From contig JASEEX010000020.1 in NCBI GenBank assembly GCA_030019415.1, forward strand, positions 1 to 35,932: a DNA stretch of 35,932 nucleotides, in the 5' to 3' direction. Position 1 is the first letter of the stretch; each line of letters begins with the position of its first letter. Position numbers and translations under genes: made by a program. Under the pieces are notes generated by a model. The model saw nothing but the letters and a program-made list of their open reading frames with translations, made no database searches and was not told the DNA's origin. The DNA comes from Thermodesulfovibrionales bacterium (GTDB lineage: Bacteria; Nitrospirota; Thermodesulfovibrionia; Thermodesulfovibrionales; SM23-35). Shown here in pieces: positions 1 to 8,700 of the stretch.

Positions 1-503
1 CCACCTTTGGCATACTCTAAATACTCCTCCTCTGTTATATCATCTTCAAATAGCAAGGGGTTGAATCCATGCTCAGGCCAGTAAATACCATTGAGCCATC
101 TGAATATGCCAAGTTTGCTCACGGGGTCCGAGAGTTTGTTTATTACCATCATCAATGACCATCCCTCATACCGCACCGATGCCCCACGCTTCTTTAAATA
201 TCTTCTTATGATTTCATGTAAGCCTAATCTCTCCCATATCGCCTGGGCTACATATCTAACACCATATTCCTTTGTGCCAATTAATTGTCCGTCTTCTGCA
301 AAGGTTAAATGCTTCTCTCCACATGCCTTCAAAAGTCCATTTACAATCTGTTTGATGTCCCTTCTTAAAACTGCAATATTGCCGAGATTAGCAATTGTCT
401 TTTGTCTTACCTTTCCTTTTTTACGGACACTCTCTACTATCCTCAGATATTTATGTGTCTTACCAGAGGATGATGTTACTTCATCTGTTCTTAGAAATGC
501 CAT
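1..503 (-). CDS. IS1634-type (IS4 superfamily) transposase, 5' part only
   Basis: The reverse strand has an open frame from an ATG at 503 that runs off the left edge (167 codons visible). The protein begins MAFLRTDEV and continues with a segment reading KGKVRQKTIANLGNIAVL. This is the N-terminal layout of IS1634-family transposases: a short beta-rich start, then a conserved QRTIANLG-like motif. The DDE catalytic residues lie further on and are outside the window, so I cannot tell whether the gene is intact. A GGAGG ribosome binding site sits 4-5 bases before the ATG, and a good promoter lies at 541-569. The family call rests on recognising the N-terminus. The enzyme would cut and join the ends of its own insertion sequence. 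Confidence 0.75.
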   Translation of the reverse strand, partial: MAFLRTDEVTSSSGKTHKYLRIVESVRKKGKVRQKTIANLGNIAVLRRDIKQIVNGLLKACGEKHLTFAEDGQLIGTKEYGVRYVAQAIWERLGLHEIIRRYLKKRGASVRYEGWSLMMVINKLSDPVSKLGIFRWLNGIYWPEHGFNPLLFEDDITEEEYLEYAKG

Positions 504-540
504 AATCCTCCATTGTTAGCATTACTGAACCTTGTGAGAT

Positions 541-569
541 AGAATAGCAATATTGAAGCTATAAGTCAA
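541..569 (-). promoter_or_regulatory. Promoter of the transposase gene
   Basis: On the minus strand TTGACT (564-569) is followed after exactly 17 bases by TATTCT (541-546). This is a good sigma-70-type pair about 40 bases upstream of the transposase ATG. Activity is inferred from the match only. Confidence 0.6.
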
Positions 570-733
570 GCTTTTTCTGTGAGGTGAATGCGTTTTATTT
601 GCACTACACTTTTTGAGGATTTAAAATAAGATATGGCTTAAATAAAGGATTTGTTGGCCTCAAGGACTCATTTTTTAGGCTCAAGTTGTTGAACGTAAGT
701 AAACAGGGAAGGGTGTAGTGCGGCTGAGCAGGA
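570..733. other. Non-coding stretch between insertion sequence and DUF2784 gene
   Basis: No gene is visible. GCACTACAC (601-609) recurs inverted as GTGTAGTGC (713-721). The first copy is a plausible outer end of the insertion sequence, since it lies just upstream of the transposase promoter. The other IS end is outside the window, so the boundary near 609 is a guess. Confidence 0.35.
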
Positions 734-1084
734 ATGTTCTACAGGTTAGCAGCAGATTTTGTGGTCCTTATCCATTTTCTATGGATTGTTTTCCTGACAT
801 TTGGTGCCTTCATGGGAAGGAGGTATCGGGCTGTAAAGATATTCCATATAGCTGGTCTCGGCTTTGCAATTACTATGCAGATATTTGGATGGTACTGTCC
901 GCTGACCCATCTCGAGATATGGCTCAGGAAGAGACACAATCCATCACTTAACTATAGCGGTTCCTTCATCATTCACTACGTGGAAAAGCTCGTTTATATC
1001 GATTTGTCTCCGGAGATTATATTTGTTTTAACGTTGGTTCTAATTTCAGCATCAGTGTATTTATATTTAAAGAAGGGTGGATGA
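734..1084 (+). CDS. DUF2784 small membrane protein
   Basis: This 116-residue protein has three hydrophobic segments at about residues 6-27, 37-54 and 93-112. Its second segment runs into the motif GWYCPLTHLEIWLR (52-65), followed by SGSFIIHYVEKLVY. The GW-CPLT-LE-WLR motif and the F-I-HY segment are the signature of the DUF2784 family of short integral membrane proteins, whose function is unknown. Length matches the family. The ATG at 734 has only a weak AGGA just before it. It stands alone, between the insertion sequence and a palindromic element, and no operon partner is visible. Membrane location follows from the hydrophobic profile. Confidence 0.8.
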   Translation: MFYRLAADFVVLIHFLWIVFLTFGAFMGRRYRAVKIFHIAGLGFAITMQIFGWYCPLTHLEIWLRKRHNPSLNYSGSFIIHYVEKLVYIDLSPEIIFVLTLVLISASVYLYLKKGG

Positions 1085-1125
1085 GTTTTCATCCGAGCCA
1101 ACTTTATTCATAAAATTATTGTGGA

Positions 1126-1259
1126 TATAATGAGGATATAGTATTTCGCTCATTCTCGTCCCGCACCATGATACGGTGCGGGATTTTGCCTCTTTATATT
1201 AGAATATTCTTAATGGACTATCAGCAAAAAAATCCGCTCAATACTATATCCTCATTATA
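1126..1259. repeat. 134-bp palindromic element (MITE-like), copy 1
   Basis: The ends are a perfect 20-bp inverted repeat, TATAATGAGGATATAGTATT at 1126-1145 and its complement at 1240-1259. Inside, 1159-1183 forms a 9-bp GC-rich hairpin (TCCCGCACC, loop ATGATAC). It carries no gene. The left half (unit A) and the right half read in reverse (unit B) both recur at 15150-15300, but there B has the opposite orientation relative to A. This looks like a small non-autonomous element or a pair of REP-like units. It fills most of the gap between the DUF2784 gene and mazG; nothing else is visible in 1085-1286. Confidence 0.8.
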
Positions 1260-1493
1260 AATAATATGGAATAGGGGGATTCTGTTATGGGTTTTCAGGA
1301 ATTATTAAACATTATGGAGAAACTTAGAGGTGAGAGGGGCTGTCCCTGGGATAAGGAGCAGACGAGGGAATCGCTCAAACCTTTTATTCTTGAAGAGGCA
1401 TATGAGTTTATTGAGGCTATTGATCAGGGTGAACCGGAGAAGATGATGGAGGAGCTTGGAGACCTTCTGTTAAGGCAAGTATTCTCCAGAAAT

Positions 1494-1523
1494 TTGACAG
1501 CCTTCTTAGATTTATGTTTTAAT
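1494..1523 (+). promoter_or_regulatory. Probable pyr operon promoter
   Basis: TTGACA (1494-1499) is followed after 18 bases by TTTAAT (1518-1523). The predicted start of transcription is near 1530, which coincides with the first base pairs of the PyrR-binding stem. The promoter lies inside the mazG remnant. It is predicted from sequence only. Confidence 0.6.
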
Positions 1524-1528
1524 AAAAT

Positions 1529-1583
1529 TGCCTTTAAGGATGGCCCGGTGAGGCCAGAAGGCAGAGGAGGCAGCCCAAGCTGC
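1529..1583 (+). promoter_or_regulatory. PyrR-binding RNA loop (pyr attenuator leader)
   Basis: The RNA would fold as a stem TGCCTT (1529-1534) with AAGGCA (1558-1563), an internal purine bulge AAGGA, an upper stem TGGCC (1541-1545) with GGCCA (1552-1556), and the loop CGGTGA. The CC-GUGAGGCC core and the flanking bulge are those of known PyrR binding loops. A second small hairpin follows (GCAGC 1570-1574 with GCTGC 1579-1583). The 3' side GAAGG (1557-1561) can alternatively pair with CCTTC (1606-1610) of the terminator, giving an antiterminator. When UMP-loaded PyrR holds the binding loop, that pairing is blocked and the terminator forms. Structure seen, mechanism inferred from the family. 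Confidence 0.85.
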
Positions 1584-1603
1584 GAAAATTTAAAAACTTA
1601 ATG

Positions 1604-1637
1604 AACCTTCCACTCAACGAGGGGAAGGTTTTTTTTT
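1604..1637 (+). terminator. Intrinsic terminator (attenuator) before pyrR
   Basis: AACCTTCC (1604-1611) pairs with GGAAGGTT (1623-1630) around an 11-base loop, and a run of nine T (1629-1637) follows. It lies 12 bases before the pyrR start codon and downstream of the PyrR-binding loop, exactly where an attenuator of the whole operon belongs. Confidence 0.9.
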
Positions 1638-1648
1638 GGTTTTGAAGA

Positions 1649-2218
1649 ATGCCTAAGGAACTCTTCGACAGGAAGGGTATAGACAGGGCCTTAACCAGGA
1701 TGGCACATGAAATTATAGAAAAGAACAAAGGCACAGAGAGGCTCTGCCTCATTGGAATACAGAGGGGGGGAGTGCACCTTGCAAAAAGGCTTGCCTCAAA
1801 GATAGGGGAAATTGAAAAAAAGGATATACCCGTTGGCTTGCTCGATATAGCATTTTACAGAGATGACCTGAATATAAGAAAGGAGCAAACCGTTGTAAGG
1901 AGAACAGAAGTTCCCTTTGAGGTAACGGATCTAAAAATTGTCCTCGTTGATGATGTCCTCTTTACAGGGAGGTCGATAAGGGCTGCCATGGATGCATTAA
2001 TGGACCTCGGAAGACCTGCTGCTATCCAGCTTGCAGTTCTGATTGATAGGGGGCATAGGGAGCTTCCGATAAAGGCTGACTATGTCGGGAAGAACATCCC
2101 AACATCCTTGACTGAGAACATCGAGGTTCAACTTGAGGAAGAAGGGTTAGGAGATAGGGTAATACTCGAATCCCCCTCAAATCCCCCTTTACTTCCGCCT
2201 CAGGCGAAGGGGGACTAA
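1649..2218 (+). CDS. pyrR: Bifunctional PyrR: pyr operon RNA-binding attenuator / uracil phosphoribosyltransferase
   Basis: PyrR senses UMP and PRPP, binds the pyr leader RNA to promote termination, and often also makes UMP from uracil and PRPP. The 189-residue protein has the PRPP loop [13 protein letters not shown] at about 97-109, the early RGG loop ([11 protein letters not shown], 36-46) and the RRTEVPF segment expected in PyrR. Its natural end is probably near residue 173. The last residues ([15 protein letters not shown]) are encoded by a palindromic repeat that also supplies the stop codon. It is the first gene of pyrR-pyrB-pyrC-carA-carB and lies just behind its own predicted attenuator, so it should be autoregulated by UMP. 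Confidence 0.93.
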   Translation: MPKELFDRKGIDRALTRMAHEIIEKNKGTERLCLIGIQRGGVHLAKRLASKIGEIEKKDIPVGLLDIAFYRDDLNIRKEQTVVRRTEVPFEVTDLKIVLVDDVLFTGRSIRAAMDALMDLGRPAAIQLAVLIDRGHRELPIKADYVGKNIPTSLTENIEVQLEEEGLGDRVILESPSNPPLLPPQAKGD

Positions 2219-2226
2219 GGGGGATT
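2169..2226. repeat. GGGGGATT-type palindromic repeat across the pyrR stop
   Basis: AATCCCCCT at 2169-2177 is mirrored by AGGGGGATT ending at 2226, with a nested CGCCTCAGGCG hairpin in the middle. It encodes the last codons and stop of pyrR and could form a strong RNA hairpin between pyrR and pyrB. A related palindrome sits inside smc (14729-14772), and the CCGCCTCAGGCGG core recurs in carA (5194-5206). Confidence 0.8.
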
Positions 2227-2241
2227 AGTGAGGAGTAAAAG

Positions 2242-3162
2242 ATGCTGAATAAAAAGGACTTACTCGGCATAAAGGAACTCTCTGTGGAAGAAATTGACCT
2301 TATTCTCGATACAGCGGCGGGATTCAAAGACGTGCTTAGAAGGGACATTAAAAAGGTTCCCACCCTCCGCGGCAAGACTGCTGTTAACCTCTTCTTTGAA
2401 CCCTCAACAAGGACAAGGACATCTTTTGAACTCGCAGCAAAGAGGCTTAGCACAGATGTCATAAACTTCTCTGTACCTACAAGCAGCGTTGTAAAAGGTG
2501 AGAGTCTGATTGACACAGCCCTTACAGTCCAGGCCCTCGGTGCAGATTTCATAATAATAAGACATTCCTCATCTGGGGTACCACATCTACTCGCTAAAAA
2601 ACTCAGGGCCTCTGTGATAAATGCAGGGGATGGCACAAATGAGCATCCAACCCAGGCACTCCTCGATGCCTTCACTATAAGGGAGAAGAAGAGAAAGATC
2701 GAAGGTCTCGATATAGCTATTGTGGGAGACATAATCCATAGCAGGGTTGCAAAATCAAATATCTATAGCCTTACGAAACTCAGGGCAAGGGTAAGGCTGA
2801 TCGGCCCTCCAACCTTGATACCAAAAGAGATGGAGGGCATCGGTGTTGGAGTCTTTCATAATATGGAAGATGGTCTGAAGAATGTGGACGTTGTGATGAT
2901 GCTCAGAATACAGATGGAAAGGCAGGGCAGGGGTTTCTTTCCGTCCACGGAGGAGTATTTCAAAAACTGGGGGCTGACACCTGAAAGACTCTCGCTTGCA
3001 AAGGATGACGTTATAGTTATGCATCCTGGCCCAATGAACCGGGGGGTCGAAATTGCATCAGAGATTGCAGATGGTCCGAAATCGGTAATCCTCGAACAGG
3101 TGACAAATGGCCTTGCTGTTAGGATGGCGGTTATGTATCTCCTCGCAGGGGTAAAAAGATGA
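2242..3162 (+). CDS. pyrB: Aspartate carbamoyltransferase catalytic chain
   Basis: It joins carbamoyl phosphate and aspartate to carbamoyl-L-aspartate, the first committed pyrimidine step, in the cytoplasm. The 306-residue length is standard. The carbamoyl-phosphate loop STRTRTSFE is at about 55-63, [18 protein letters not shown] at about 130-147 and [10 protein letters not shown] near residue 258-267. Those are the active-site segments of the family. GGAG lies 8-9 bases before the ATG. The 3' end overlaps pyrC by four bases (ATGA), which points to translational coupling. No pyrI regulatory-chain gene is seen, so allosteric control by a PyrI partner is not supported here; regulation is more likely through PyrR. 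Confidence 0.97.
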   Translation: MLNKKDLLGIKELSVEEIDLILDTAAGFKDVLRRDIKKVPTLRGKTAVNLFFEPSTRTRTSFELAAKRLSTDVINFSVPTSSVVKGESLIDTALTVQALGADFIIIRHSSSGVPHLLAKKLRASVINAGDGTNEHPTQALLDAFTIREKKRKIEGLDIAIVGDIIHSRVAKSNIYSLTKLRARVRLIGPPTLIPKEMEGIGVGVFHNMEDGLKNVDVVMMLRIQMERQGRGFFPSTEEYFKNWGLTPERLSLAKDDVIVMHPGPMNRGVEIASEIADGPKSVILEQVTNGLAVRMAVMYLLAGVKR

Positions 3163-4475
3163 GGATATTAATCGAAAAAGGACATATTATAGACCCTTCA
3201 CAGGGTATAGATGGAATTGGTGATGTATTAATTGAAGATGGAAAGATTAAAGAAGTCAGAGCAAAGAGCAAAGAGCAGGGAGCAGAGAGCAAAAAACAGA
3301 AGCCCCATAAGTCAAACTCTGAACTCCGAACTATCGACGCAAAAAGAATGTTCGTAATTCCTGGGCTTATCGATATGCATGTGCATCTAAGGGAGCCTGG
3401 TTTTGAATACAAGGAGACGATAAAAACAGGAACTGCTGCTGCTATCAGGGGTGGCTTTACAACCGTCTGCTGTATGCCAAACACATACCCTATTAATGAC
3501 AATGCAAGCGTAACAGAATTCATAATAAGAAAGGCTGCACAGGAAGGCTTATGCACCGTCCTACCAATTGGTGCAATAACCAAAGGCCAGAAAGGAGAAG
3601 AACTTGCAGAGATTGGCACAATGAGGAACGAAGGTTGCGTCGCATTTTCTGACGATGGACAGCCTGTGATGAACAGTCTGATTATGAGAAGGGTGCTTGA
3701 GTATTCAAAGGCATTTGATGTGCCGATAATCTCTCACTGTGAGGACTTAACACTTTCTGAAGGCGGAGTGATGAATGAAGGGCTACTGTCTGTAACACTC
3801 GGCCTTAGAGGGATTCCTGCTGAGGCAGAGGAGATAATGGTCTTCAGGGATATTATGTTAGCAGGACTTACGGGTGGAAGGCTACACATTGGACATGTGT
3901 CAACAGAAGGCTCAGTGAAATTGATAAGGGATGCAAAGAGAAGGGGTGTAAATGTTACAGCTGAGACATGCCCTCATTATTTCAGCCTCACAGAGGATGC
4001 TTTAAGGGATTATGATACGAATGCTAAGGTTAATCCTCCTTTACGGACAAAGAGGGACATCGAGGCCATAAAGGAGGGGCTAAAAGATGGCACGATTGAT
4101 GTGATTGCAACTGACCATGCACCACATCACAGGGATGAAAAACTCAGGGAATTCGACCTCGCACCTTTAGGCATCTCGGGTCTCGAAACTGCACTCCCTT
4201 TGAGCTTGAGACTTGTTGATGAAGGGGTTTTAACTATGAACCAGTTGGTAGAAAAGATGTCCTTCAATCCTGCACGGATTCTCGGTATTTCTTCAAAAGG
4301 CAGTCTTAAACAAGGGTCTGATGCAGGTGTTACGATCTTAGATACAAAAAAAGAGGTCAGGGTTGAGGCTGAGAAATTTGTTTCAAAGGGGAAGAATACG
4401 CCTTTTGATGGATGGGTTCTTAAAGGTATGGTTGTTATCACAATCTCAAAAGGAAGGATATGCGAATGGCAATAA
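3159..4475 (+). CDS. pyrC: Dihydroorotase (type I, zinc)
   Basis: It closes carbamoyl aspartate to dihydroorotate, the third pyrimidine step. The 438-residue protein has the amidohydrolase metal motif [10 protein letters not shown] (72-81), a [12 protein letters not shown] segment, the HCED loop and the catalytic ATDHAPHH motif near residue 320. Residues about 32-58 are a lysine, glutamate and glutamine-rich stretch encoded by a simple repeat. They fall between two beta strands of the small N-terminal domain, where a surface loop is tolerable. It overlaps pyrB by four bases and carA by 10-16 bases. It stops directly at the edge of the palindromic element that starts carA. Confidence 0.96.
   Translation: MRILIEKGHIIDPSQGIDGIGDVLIEDGKIKEVRAKSKEQGAESKKQKPHKSNSELRTIDAKRMFVIPGLIDMHVHLREPGFEYKETIKTGTAAAIRGGFTTVCCMPNTYPINDNASVTEFIIRKAAQEGLCTVLPIGAITKGQKGEELAEIGTMRNEGCVAFSDDGQPVMNSLIMRRVLEYSKAFDVPIISHCEDLTLSEGGVMNEGLLSVTLGLRGIPAEAEEIMVFRDIMLAGLTGGRLHIGHVSTEGSVKLIRDAKRRGVNVTAETCPHYFSLTEDALRDYDTNAKVNPPLRTKRDIEAIKEGLKDGTIDVIATDHAPHHRDEKLREFDLAPLGISGLETALPLSLRLVDEGVLTMNQLVEKMSFNPARILGISSKGSLKQGSDAGVTILDTKKEVRVEAEKFVSKGKNTPFDGWVLKGMVVITISKGRICEWQ
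3255..3333. repeat. In-frame simple repeat in pyrC (AAAGAGCA-type)
   Basis: Short units AGAGCAAAGAGC / AGGGAGCAGAGAGC are followed by partly complementary units (AACTCTGAACTCCGAACT). They add about 26 residues to PyrC without breaking the frame. It is the same style as the repeats in carA, carB and the ribosomal gaps. Confidence 0.7.
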
Positions 4476-5782
4476 ACCCCATTAGAAAGCTCGCCCCGTT
4501 TAGAGATAAATCTTTAACGAGGCTTGGGCCTGCTTCGTTAGAAAATTTTTCTAACAGGGTAAAGGCATTGCTCGTCCTGTCAGATGGGACTGTATTTGAG
4601 GGTAGAAACTTCGGTGCTGAGGGAGAGGCGATAGGTGAGGTAGTATTTAACACCTCTATGACAGGCTATCAGGAAATCCTCACAGACCCTTCGTACAAAG
4701 GACAGATTGTCACGATGACATACACCCAGATAGGAAATTATGGGGTGAATTCCGAAGATATAGAATCTCTCGGGGGCCCGAAGGTAGAAGGTTTTATAGT
4801 TAAAGAATACCTCCCTTTCCCGAGTAACTGGCGAGCCGAGAAGTTTAAAGTTAAAAGTTTAAAGTTAAAAGTTATAAATTCATTAAAAGACTATTTGAAA
4901 GAATATGGAATTGTTGGTATTCAGGGAATAGATACAAGGGCCCTCACAAAGCATATAAGAGACTATGGCTCGCAGATGGGGATAATTTCAACGAGGGACC
5001 TAAACCCTGAGAATCTTCTCGAAAAGGTAAGGAGAAATCCTGGGATTGTGGGCATTGACCTCGTAAAGGAGGTAACCTCAAAAAAGGCATACTTGTGGAA
5101 AGAAGGTTTATGGAAGTGGATTCCTGCTGACGCAGAAGTTCAAAGTTCAAAGTTCAAAGTTCAAAGTTATGAAGAAAAAAACTCAGCACTCATCCGCCTC
5201 AGGCGGACTCAGCACTCAGTACTTAAAAAAGTTGTGGTCTATGATTTTGGAGTTAAGCTCAGCATCCTGAGAAACCTTGTAGATGCAGGCTTTGATGTCT
5301 ATGTTGTGCCTGCAAAAACTCCTGCCAAGGAGGTTCTTGATATGAACCCTGACGGGATAGTCTTGAGCAATGGCCCAGGAGATCCTGAGCCAGTTAAATA
5401 CGCCATCGAAAATACAAAGAAGCTTATTGGCAAAAGGCCCTTATTCGGCATCTGCCTTGGCCATCAGATACTCAGTTTAGCACTTGGGGGAAGGACATAC
5501 AAACTCAAATTCGGGCATCATGGAGGAAACCATCCTGTAATGGATCTGGAGACTGAGAAGGTTGAGATAACCTCCCAGAACCATAACTTCTGTGTTGATA
5601 TTAAGAGCCTGAGGGGACAGGTCGAACTCACTCACAGGAATCTTTATGACGGAACAGAGGAAGGAATGAGGCATGTTGAACTTCCCATATTTTCTGTTCA
5701 GTATCATCCAGAGGCAGGCCCAGGGCCAAACGATGCATGCTACATATTCAAGAGGTTTAGGGAGTTAATCGAGAGAGGTTAA
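4460..5782 (+). CDS. carA: Carbamoyl-phosphate synthase small chain (glutamine amidotransferase)
   Basis: CarA releases ammonia from glutamine and feeds it to CarB. The class I amidotransferase triad is intact: Cys332 in FGICLGHQ, His416 and Glu418 in QYHPEAG. The N-terminal domain begins at [15 protein letters not shown] (34-48), so residues 1-33 are extra and are encoded by a palindromic element (4476-4560). Two more repeat-encoded inserts lie at about residues 128-141 and 226-255. With them the protein is 440 residues, against about 360-380 normally. The start is the ATG at 4460 or, better spaced from AGGAAGG, the ATG at 4466. A single base separates it from carB. Confidence 0.95.
   Translation: MRMAINPIRKLAPFRDKSLTRLGPASLENFSNRVKALLVLSDGTVFEGRNFGAEGEAIGEVVFNTSMTGYQEILTDPSYKGQIVTMTYTQIGNYGVNSEDIESLGGPKVEGFIVKEYLPFPSNWRAEKFKVKSLKLKVINSLKDYLKEYGIVGIQGIDTRALTKHIRDYGSQMGIISTRDLNPENLLEKVRRNPGIVGIDLVKEVTSKKAYLWKEGLWKWIPADAEVQSSKFKVQSYEEKNSALIRLRRTQHSVLKKVVVYDFGVKLSILRNLVDAGFDVYVVPAKTPAKEVLDMNPDGIVLSNGPGDPEPVKYAIENTKKLIGKRPLFGICLGHQILSLALGGRTYKLKFGHHGGNHPVMDLETEKVEITSQNHNFCVDIKSLRGQVELTHRNLYDGTEEGMRHVELPIFSVQYHPEAGPGPNDACYIFKRFRELIERG
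4476..4560. repeat. CCCCATTAGAAAG-ended palindromic element forming the CarA N-terminus
   Basis: The left end ACCCCATTAGAAAG (4476-4489) is mirrored by TTTTCTAACAGGGT (4547-4560), 11 of 14 pairs. A near-perfect hairpin GTTAGAAAA/TTTTTCTAAC lies at 4537-4555. The ends match the element at 20522-20624. It starts directly after the pyrC stop codon, and all of it is translated as the first part of CarA. Confidence 0.7.
4841..4877. repeat. In-frame AAAGTTA-type repeat in carA, insert 1
   Basis: Tandem AAGTTTAAAGTTAAAAGTTT units encode [10 protein letters not shown]. The units are 7-14 bases long, and the reading frame stays open. The same motif occurs in carB and in gaps of the ribosomal cluster. 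Confidence 0.8.
5135..5216. repeat. In-frame composite repeat in carA, insert 2
   Basis: Four or more AAGTTCA units (5135-5170) are followed by a perfect hairpin CCGCCTCAGGCGG (5194-5206), flanked by direct copies of ACTCAGCACT. The insert lies between the N-terminal and the amidotransferase domain of CarA, a natural linker, and adds about 30 residues. Confidence 0.8.
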
Positions 5783-5783
5783 G

Positions 5784-8700
5784 TTGCCAAAGAGAACTGA
5801 CATCAAGAAGATTCTCCTTATTGGTTCTGGTCCTATAATCATAGGCCAGGCATGCGAATTTGACTATTCAGGGACTCAGGCATGCAAGGCCCTCCGTGAA
5901 GAGGGCTACAAGACTGTACTCGTCAACTCAAACCCTGCGACAATAATGACTGACCCTGAGATGGCTGATGCAACATACATAGAGCCTCTGACTGCTGATA
6001 TCCTTGAATTGATAATTACAAAGGAAAGGCCTGATGCCCTTCTTCCGACCATGGGTGGCCAGATTGCCCTGAATCTATCTGTAGAGCTGGCCGAGGAAGG
6101 TGTGCTCGATAAATATGGTGTTGAACTTATTGGTGCAAAGCTTGATGCAATAAAAAAGGCGGAGAACAGGGAACTTTTTAAGGAGGCTATGGTAAAGATT
6201 GGCCTCGAAGTCCCAAGGTCTGCCTATGTTGATTCACTAAAAGAGGGACTTGAAGCAATAGAGGATATTGGATTCCCTGCAATCCTGAGGCCTTCCTTTA
6301 CCCTTGGAGGCACTGGGGGTGGTATAGCTTACAACATAGAGGAATACAGAGAGTTGCTTGAACGAGGCCTAAAGTTCAGCCCCATCCATCAGGTGCTCGT
6401 CGAGGAATCAGTCCTCGGATGGAAGGAATATGAACTCGAAGTCATGCGTGACAGGAAAGACAATGTTGTTATCATCTGCTCCATAGAGAACTTTGATCCC
6501 ATGGGAATACATACTGGAGATTCGATCACTGTTGCACCGGCCCAGACCCTTACTGATAAAGAATATCAGAGGATGCGCGATGCAGCCATCGCAATCATAC
6601 GTGAGATAGGTGTTGACACAGGTGGTTCAAACATCCAGTTTGCCCTCAATCCGAAGAACGGAAGAATGGTAGTGATAGAGATGAACCCGAGGGTATCGAG
6701 GAGTTCAGCCCTCGCATCGAAGGCAACGGGATTCCCGATAGCAAAGATCGCAGCAAAGCTTGCCGTTGGTCTCACCCTCGACGAGATACCCAATGATATA
6801 ACGAGGGAAACTCCTGCGTCCTTCGAACCGACAATTGACTATGTTGTGACGAAGTTCCCACGCTTTGCCTTTGAGAAATTCCCTGAGGCAGACCCCACAC
6901 TCACCACACAGATGAAGTCTGTCGGAGAGGTGATGGCCATAGGGAGGACCTTTAAAGAGTCCCTCCAGAAGGCTATAAGAAGCCTTGAGATTGATAGCTA
7001 TGGCCTAGAGGATCTGAAGGCCGATATAAGCATTATAAGGGCAAAGCTCAAGACTCCGAATTCTGAAAGGGTATGGTACATAGCACAGGCTTTGAGAGAG
7101 GGCATGAGTATTCAAGAGATATATGAGCTTACGTGGATAGACCCGTGGTTTCTTAACAATATAAAGCAGATAATAGATATGGAAGAAAGGATAAGGAATT
7201 ATGGGAGGGGGATTAAAAAAGAGGCAAGCCTGAGCCTTGCACCATATTTAATACCAAAGGATCTTTTAATTGATGCGAAGGGATATGGCTTTTCGGATAG
7301 AAGGATTGCAGAACTCCTTAATGTAGAAGAATCTGATTTAAGGCATCTGAGGCGCCAACACGGAATGCATGCTGTTTACAAGATGGTTGATACATGTGGA
7401 GCAGAGTTTGCTGCATACACACCATATCTGTATTCGACGTATGAGAAACCATTCTATAAAGTTGAAAGTGAAAAGTTAAAATTTAAGAGTGAAAATCAAG
7501 ATACAATCAGTTCACTCTCAACTCTTAACTCTCAACTTTTAACTTCGAGAATTGAGTGTGAGGCAAATCCAGGCAGTAAAAAGAAGATTCTCATCCTCGG
7601 TTCAGGTCCTAACAGGATAGGGCAGGGTATCGAATTTGACTACTGTTGTGTGCACGCAGTGTTCGGCATCAAGGAGCTCGGCTATGAAACCATAATGGTG
7701 AACTGTAACCCTGAAACAGTCAGCACAGACTATGACATTGCGGACAGGCTTTACTTTGAGCCTCTCACAATAGAGGATGTGCTCAGTATAACCAAGACCG
7801 AAAGGCCTGAAGGTGTTATAGTCCAGTTTGGGGGCCAGACGCCCCTGAAGCTCGCAGTTCCCCTCGACAGAGAGGGTATAAAAATCCTTGGCACATCTCC
7901 CGACTCCATAGACCGTGCAGAAGACAGGAAGAGATTTAAAGAACTACTCCATAAGCTCGGTTTTAAACAGGCTGAGAGCGATACCGCCATGTCTGTTGAA
8001 GAGGCTATATATGCGGCAGAGACAATAGGGTATCCTGTGATGATAAGACCATCTTATGTTCTTGGCGGCAGGGCTATGGAGATAGTCTATGATGAAAAAT
8101 CTCTAAAGGACTATATGAAAAAAGCTGTGAAGGTATCTCCTGAACACCCCGTGCTTGTAGACAAGTACCTGGAGGATGCTATCGAGGTAGATGTCGATGC
8201 TATATCTGATGGGAGGGATATAATCATTGGGGGAGTGATGGAACATATCGAGGAGGCGGGTATCCATTCTGGTGATTCAGCATGTTGCCTTCCTCCGCAT
8301 TCGCTAAATAAAGAGATTATAGATGAGATAAAGAGGCAGACAAAGGCTCTCGCAAAAGAGCTCAATGTAATAGGGTTGATGAATGTGCAGTTTGCTGTAA
8401 AAAACTATGATATCTACATACTCGAGGTAAATCCAAGGGCATCGAGGACGATACCCTTCGTGAGCAAGGCAACGGGCATTCCCTTAGCGAAGATTGCAGC
8501 AAAGGTAATGGTTGGCAAGACGTTAAAAGATCTCGGGATCACAGAAGAGAGGCATATAGAACATATTGCAGTTAAGGAGGCCGTCTTCCCCTTTGACAGA
8601 TTTTCCGGAGTCGACACCATACTCGGTCCTGAGATGAAATCAACGGGAGAGGTGATGGGCATAGATGAGGACTTCGGTCGCGCCTTTGGGAAGTCCCAGA

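Larger units (their letters stand above)
1287..1601 (+). pseudogene. mazG (nucleoside triphosphate pyrophosphohydrolase), N-terminal remnant
   Basis: Residues 1-62 match the start of Maz[13 protein letters not shown] (15-26), the helix [10 protein letters not shown] (36-45) and [10 protein letters not shown] (53-62), which supply the acidic Mg-binding residues of the first MazG domain. After LLL the similarity stops. The remaining 42 codons read through the pyr promoter and the PyrR-binding RNA and look like junk. Intact MazG proteins are about 260 residues, or about 100 in single-domain forms, with further conserved helices that are absent here. GGGGGA precedes the ATG. I regard this as a gene truncated at its 3' end where it meets the pyr control region. 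A functional 104-residue protein is unlikely but cannot be excluded. Confidence 0.7.

Noticed and set aside
91-519. A 142-residue plus-strand open frame
   Set aside because: It lies opposite the transposase frame, which has family similarity, a promoter and a ribosome binding site. This one has none.
4841-5216. Frameshift or pseudogene in carA
   Set aside because: Inserts keep the frame, and all catalytic residues and the coupling to carB are intact.
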